From Pseudomonas fluorescens (GTDB lineage Bacteria > Pseudomonadota > Gammaproteobacteria > Pseudomonadales > Pseudomonadaceae): 64,000 bases of DNA. Below the pieces are notes generated by a model. The model searched no databases, was not told the DNA's origin, and was given only the letters and a program-made list of their open reading frames with translations. A program made the translations under genes and the position numbers. The stretch is from positions 1 to 64,000 of the forward strand of contig NZ_CABVIR010000011.1 of the NCBI RefSeq assembly GCF_902498065.1, given 5' to 3'. This document shows, piece after piece, positions 59,761 through 64,000 of this stretch. How positions within the stretch are numbered: the stretch's first letter is position 1; each line of letters starts with the position of its first letter.

Positions 59761-60567
59761 ATGCTGCGTCTGAGCGCGCTTTATCGTTATCCGTTGAAAT
59801 CCGGCAAGGGCGAGTCCCTGCAACAGGTCAGCCTCGACACACTGGGGCTGGACGGGGATCGACGCTGGATGCTGGTGGACGAGGCCAGCGGGCGCTTCCT
59901 GACCCAGCGTGCGGTGGCGCAGATGAGTCAGCTGTCGGCGTTGTGGAATACCCAAGGTGGCTTGACCCTCAGCGCTCCCGGCCATACGCCGATCGATATT
60001 GCCTTGCCTGCCAGCGACGCTGAACTGCGTGGCGTGACCATCTGGCGCGACACCTTGCGTGTGCCTGATGCCGGCGATGCGGCCGGGGCTTGGGTCAGTG
60101 AATTCATTGGCAAGCCGACTCGCCTGGTGCAAGTGCCGGTTGATCGCGCACGGACCACACAGGCAGGTTATGGCAAGGACGACGACAAGGTGGCCTTCGC
60201 CGATGGCTTCCCGTTGTTGCTGATCGGGCAGGCATCCCTTGAGGATCTTTCGCAAAGAGTCGGGCGTTCGTTGGAGATGCTGCGTTTTCGACCGAATCTG
60301 GTGATCGAGGGCAGCGACGCCTATGCCGAGGATGGCTGGAAGCGCATCCGTATCGGCGACGTCGAGTTCCGCGTGGTCAAGCCGTGCTCGCGCTGCATTC
60401 TGACCACCATCGATCCGCAAACCGGCGAACGCAGCGATGATCGTGAGCCCCTCGCAACCTTGCAGAAATATCGCGCCCAGGAAGACGGTGCGATGTTCGG
60501 CCAGAATCTGGTCAATGACGGCAACGGCCAACTCGAAGTCGGCATGCCGGTCACGATCCTGGAGTAA
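59761..60567 (+). CDS. MOSC-domain protein (YcbX-like, without ferredoxin domain)
   Basis: A 268-residue protein. The MOSC N-terminal beta-barrel domain (LSALYRYPLKSGKGESLQQV, LDGDRRWMLVDE) is followed by the MOSC domain (DGFPLLLIGQASLEDL, RFRPNLVIEG, VEFRVVKPCSRC with the conserved Cys). MOSC proteins carry a molybdenum cofactor; YcbX and mARC reduce N-hydroxylated compounds. The C-terminal 2Fe-2S domain of E. coli YcbX is missing, so an external electron donor would be needed. Start 59761 has AGGGAG upstream. A terminator follows. Confidence 0.9.
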   Translation: MLRLSALYRYPLKSGKGESLQQVSLDTLGLDGDRRWMLVDEASGRFLTQRAVAQMSQLSALWNTQGGLTLSAPGHTPIDIALPASDAELRGVTIWRDTLRVPDAGDAAGAWVSEFIGKPTRLVQVPVDRARTTQAGYGKDDDKVAFADGFPLLLIGQASLEDLSQRVGRSLEMLRFRPNLVIEGSDAYAEDGWKRIRIGDVEFRVVKPCSRCILTTIDPQTGERSDDREPLATLQKYRAQEDGAMFGQNLVNDGNGQLEVGMPVTILE

Positions 60568-60580
60568 GCGCCCTGGAATG

Positions 60581-60616
60581 AAAAATGCCCGTGTCCAAAA
60601 GGACACGGGCATTTTT
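60581..60616. terminator. Bidirectional terminator between MOSC and ppnP genes
   Basis: A 16-bp perfect stem (60581-60596 with 60601-60616, loop AAAA) with A- and T-runs at its ends. It serves both converging genes. Confidence 0.95.
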
Positions 60617-60639
60617 TTGCGCGGTGCAAGCCCGCGGTT

Positions 60640-60924
60640 TTAGCCGCGGTATTCGCACAGGTAAGCGGTGTCGACGGCCACTTTCAGCTGGAACTTGCTG
60701 TTGGCTGGCACGTTGAACTGGCTACCGGCGGCGAAGGTTTCCCAGTCGGTGCTGTCTGGCAGTTTGACGGTCAGGGCGCCGGTCACTACGTGCATGATTT
60801 CACGCTGGCTGGTGCCGAATTCGTATTCGCCCGGAGCCATGACGCCAATGGTCGCCGGACCTTCAGCGGTGCCAAAGGCGATCGACTTGACGGTGCCGTC
60901 GAAGTACTCGTTGACTTTAAACAT
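60640..60924 (-). CDS. ppnP: Pyrimidine/purine nucleoside phosphorylase PpnP (YaiE)
   Basis: A 94-residue cupin-fold enzyme that phosphorolyses several nucleosides. Family motifs are MFKVNEYFDGTVKSIAF, GVMAPGEYEFGTSQREIMHV and GSQFNVPANSKFQLKV. Its length matches the family exactly. Start 60924 has the ribosome site GAGGAATCG; the in-frame codons upstream do not fit. Confidence 0.94.
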   Translation of the reverse strand: MFKVNEYFDGTVKSIAFGTAEGPATIGVMAPGEYEFGTSQREIMHVVTGALTVKLPDSTDWETFAAGSQFNVPANSKFQLKVAVDTAYLCEYRG

Positions 60925-60993
60925 GGGCGATTCCTCGAAAAGGGCTAAAAAGGGCCGGCCAGTATGCACAAGGCCCTTGGCGCCGTCACCTCT

Positions 60994-61536
60994 CTAGAAC
61001 GGGAGAATCAGCGGTAACAGACGTGCTGTATTGCGCGCATCTTCCAGCGCCCGGTGTTGCTGGCCGGTGAACTGCATGCCCGCCAGTTGCAGGGCGCCGT
61101 TGAGGCCCAGCGGGCGTTCCAGCCGCCGGGCCTTGGCAAAGCGTTGCTTGAGATTCATGTGGGGCACGCGGCTCAGTTGGCTGTCGAGTTGCAACTTCTG
61201 CCATTCCTGCAACAGTTGTTTGCGGTCGTAATCGCCCCAACTGGCCCAGCCTTCCAGGCGCGAGTGATGCTGCGCGAGCCAGCGTTCGAAGGCCGTCCAG
61301 ACTTCGGTCAACGGCTGCGCGGTGTCGATATTGGCCTGGGTAATGTGGGTCAGCTCGCGACAAAACGGCGTGAGCAGGGGCCGTCGCAACGGTCGCACGA
61401 AGCGCTGGAAATGGTCCTGTTCACGCCCTTTTCGGTCCACCAGTGTGGCGCCGATTTCGATGATTTCCATTTCCGTAACTGGCCAGCCACCCTCATCGGT
61501 GGTGGCTTCCAGATCAATCACCAGCCAGTGAGGCAT
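60994..61536 (-). CDS. DEDDh 3'-5' exonuclease (ERI-1/KapD-like)
   Basis: A 180-residue exonuclease. The four acidic residues are in VIDLEATTDEGG (DxE), WASWGDYDRKQLL (D) and HRALEDARNTARLL (HxxxxD), with ELTHITQANIDTA typical of the ERI-1-like group that includes KapD. The natural substrate is unknown; homologues trim RNA 3' ends. Start 61536 (MPHWLVIDLEA) is preferred over the ATG 48 bases upstream because the extra 16 residues are not conserved-looking. Confidence 0.9.
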   Translation of the reverse strand: MPHWLVIDLEATTDEGGWPVTEMEIIEIGATLVDRKGREQDHFQRFVRPLRRPLLTPFCRELTHITQANIDTAQPLTEVWTAFERWLAQHHSRLEGWASWGDYDRKQLLQEWQKLQLDSQLSRVPHMNLKQRFAKARRLERPLGLNGALQLAGMQFTGQQHRALEDARNTARLLPLILPF

Positions 61537-61607
61537 TGAAGGGTTCCCGGTATCCGCATCCTGATAGGGCTTGAGCGTAGCCAAACCCGACGGATCCGCC
61601 TAGCGGC

Positions 61608-63569
<1,962 letters not shown>

Positions 63570-63607
63570 GGTTTATTCCCTTGGGATTGCGGTGAAAGTG
63601 ATGGCCT

Positions 63608-63628
63608 CATCGCGGGCTTGCCCGCGCA
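63608..63628. repeat. Single REP core between the hydratase and carboxylase genes
   Basis: CATCGCGGGCTTGCCCGCGCA (63608-63628) is a lone Pseudomonas REP palindrome in the 63-base gap of this operon; it may cause differential mRNA stability. Confidence 0.75.
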
Positions 63629-63632
63629 GCTT

Positions 63633-64000
63633 TTAAATGGCCCACCCCGGTTTACGCTTTTGCACAAAAGCCATGGTCCCCTCAACGCCTTCCGCCCCGG
63701 TCACCGCTTCGCTGAACCACTCGGCCGCTTCATCCAGCAACGCCTCCGAAGGCTGTCCGGCACTCGCCAGCAACAACTTTTTGGTCGTCGCATTGGCCCC
63801 CGGCGCACAACACAGCACATGGGCCAGAACTTCACCGAGACGCTCGGCCAAAGCTTGCGCGTCATGCTCGACAAAATGCACCAGCCCCATGCGCCGCGCC
63901 TGGGTGCCATCGAACCGCGCCGCCGTCAGCGCCAGGCGCCGGGCCTGAGTCAGACCGATTCGCTGGACCACAAACGGCGCGATCTGCGCGGGCAACACGC
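63633..64000 (-). CDS. Enoyl-CoA hydratase/isomerase family protein, C-terminal part (5' end outside window)
   Basis: The last ~122 residues of a crotonase-fold protein. The frame is open to the window edge. Motifs are LPAQIAPFVVQRIGLTQARRLALTAARFDG and ARRMGLVHFVEHDA, then KKLLLASAGQPSEALLDEAAEWFSEAV and the C-terminal MAFVQKRKPGWA. The active-site Glu region is partly outside. It is upstream of the carboxylase gene in the same direction, so it may be AtuE (isohexenylglutaconyl-CoA hydratase) or LiuC (methylglutaconyl-CoA hydratase). I favour AtuE because the carboxylase is AtuF-like. Confidence 0.8.
   Translation of the reverse strand, partial: VLPAQIAPFVVQRIGLTQARRLALTAARFDGTQARRMGLVHFVEHDAQALAERLGEVLAHVLCCAPGANATTKKLLLASAGQPSEALLDEAAEWFSEAVTGAEGVEGTMAFVQKRKPGWAI

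Overview
The window is chromosomal DNA of a fluorescent pseudomonad, probably the Pseudomonas fluorescens group. The evidence is a G+C-rich, dense gene content and many REP/REPIN palindromes of the GTGGGAGCGGGCTTGCCCGC kind. There are also several blocks whose gene order I recognise from P. aeruginosa: htpX-alaA-msrB-gpx-ospR-sagS, dgt with yqjD/E/K-like genes, prc with an EAL-CBS-GGDEF gene, and mobA/moaB/moeA. I saw no rRNA, tRNA, CRISPR array or insertion sequence.

Layout. 1-2.4 kb: the 3' end of an RHS polymorphic-toxin gene with a candidate immunity gene, a REPIN, then a highly structured leader in front of a small DUF6124-type gene. 2.4-7.6 kb: a c-di-GMP protein (EAL-CBS-GGDEF), the periplasmic protease Prc and a quinone oxidoreductase. 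7.6-14 kb: an uptake operon (binding protein, phosphatase-superfamily enzyme, two permeases, ATPase, HAD phosphatase) on the minus strand, divergent from a GntR/UTRA regulator, with operator-like repeats in front of both. 14-23.6 kb: a stress and redox block (DODA-type dioxygenase, tpm, htpX, alaA, msrB, gpx, ospR, sagS, an ATPase and free-Met-sulfoxide reductase). 23.6-30.6 kb: a large dCache/GAF/HD-GYP protein and a BvgS/BvgA-like two-component pair. 31-42.3 kb: a type I secretion system (TolC, HlyD-like and ABC proteins) divergent from a 2,046-residue RTX protein. 42.5-50 kb: dgt, an EAL protein, three small membrane-associated proteins, amtB and a Kef-type antiporter. 50-57 kb: a gene with a LexA box, a pseudouridine synthase, a lipoprotein, mobA/moaB/moeA, a YegS-type kinase and a NarL/NarX-type pair. 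57-64 kb: an HPt-like protein, cheV, a MOSC protein, ppnP, an exonuclease, and a biotin-dependent carboxylase subunit with the end of an enoyl-CoA hydratase gene (acyclic-terpene or leucine catabolism).

The most interesting items are these. (1) The RTX protein has an N-terminal half made of two blocks of seven repeats each, which suggests two seven-bladed propellers, and it carries an almost perfect 1,125-bp in-frame tandem duplication. (2) The leader of the DUF6124 gene repeats the sequence CGTTAGG. One copy lies in a long helix and the other overlaps the ribosome binding site, and both can pair with the same strand, so it looks like a two-state RNA switch. (3) A LexA-type box precedes an uncharacterised 106-residue protein. 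(4) Operator-like palindromes precede gpx-ospR, the uptake operon and the RTX gene. Four c-di-GMP or surface-lifestyle proteins (EAL-CBS-GGDEF, HD-GYP, EAL, SagS) lie in the same 45 kb as the secretion system, which suits a surface-associated lifestyle, although no direct regulatory link is visible.
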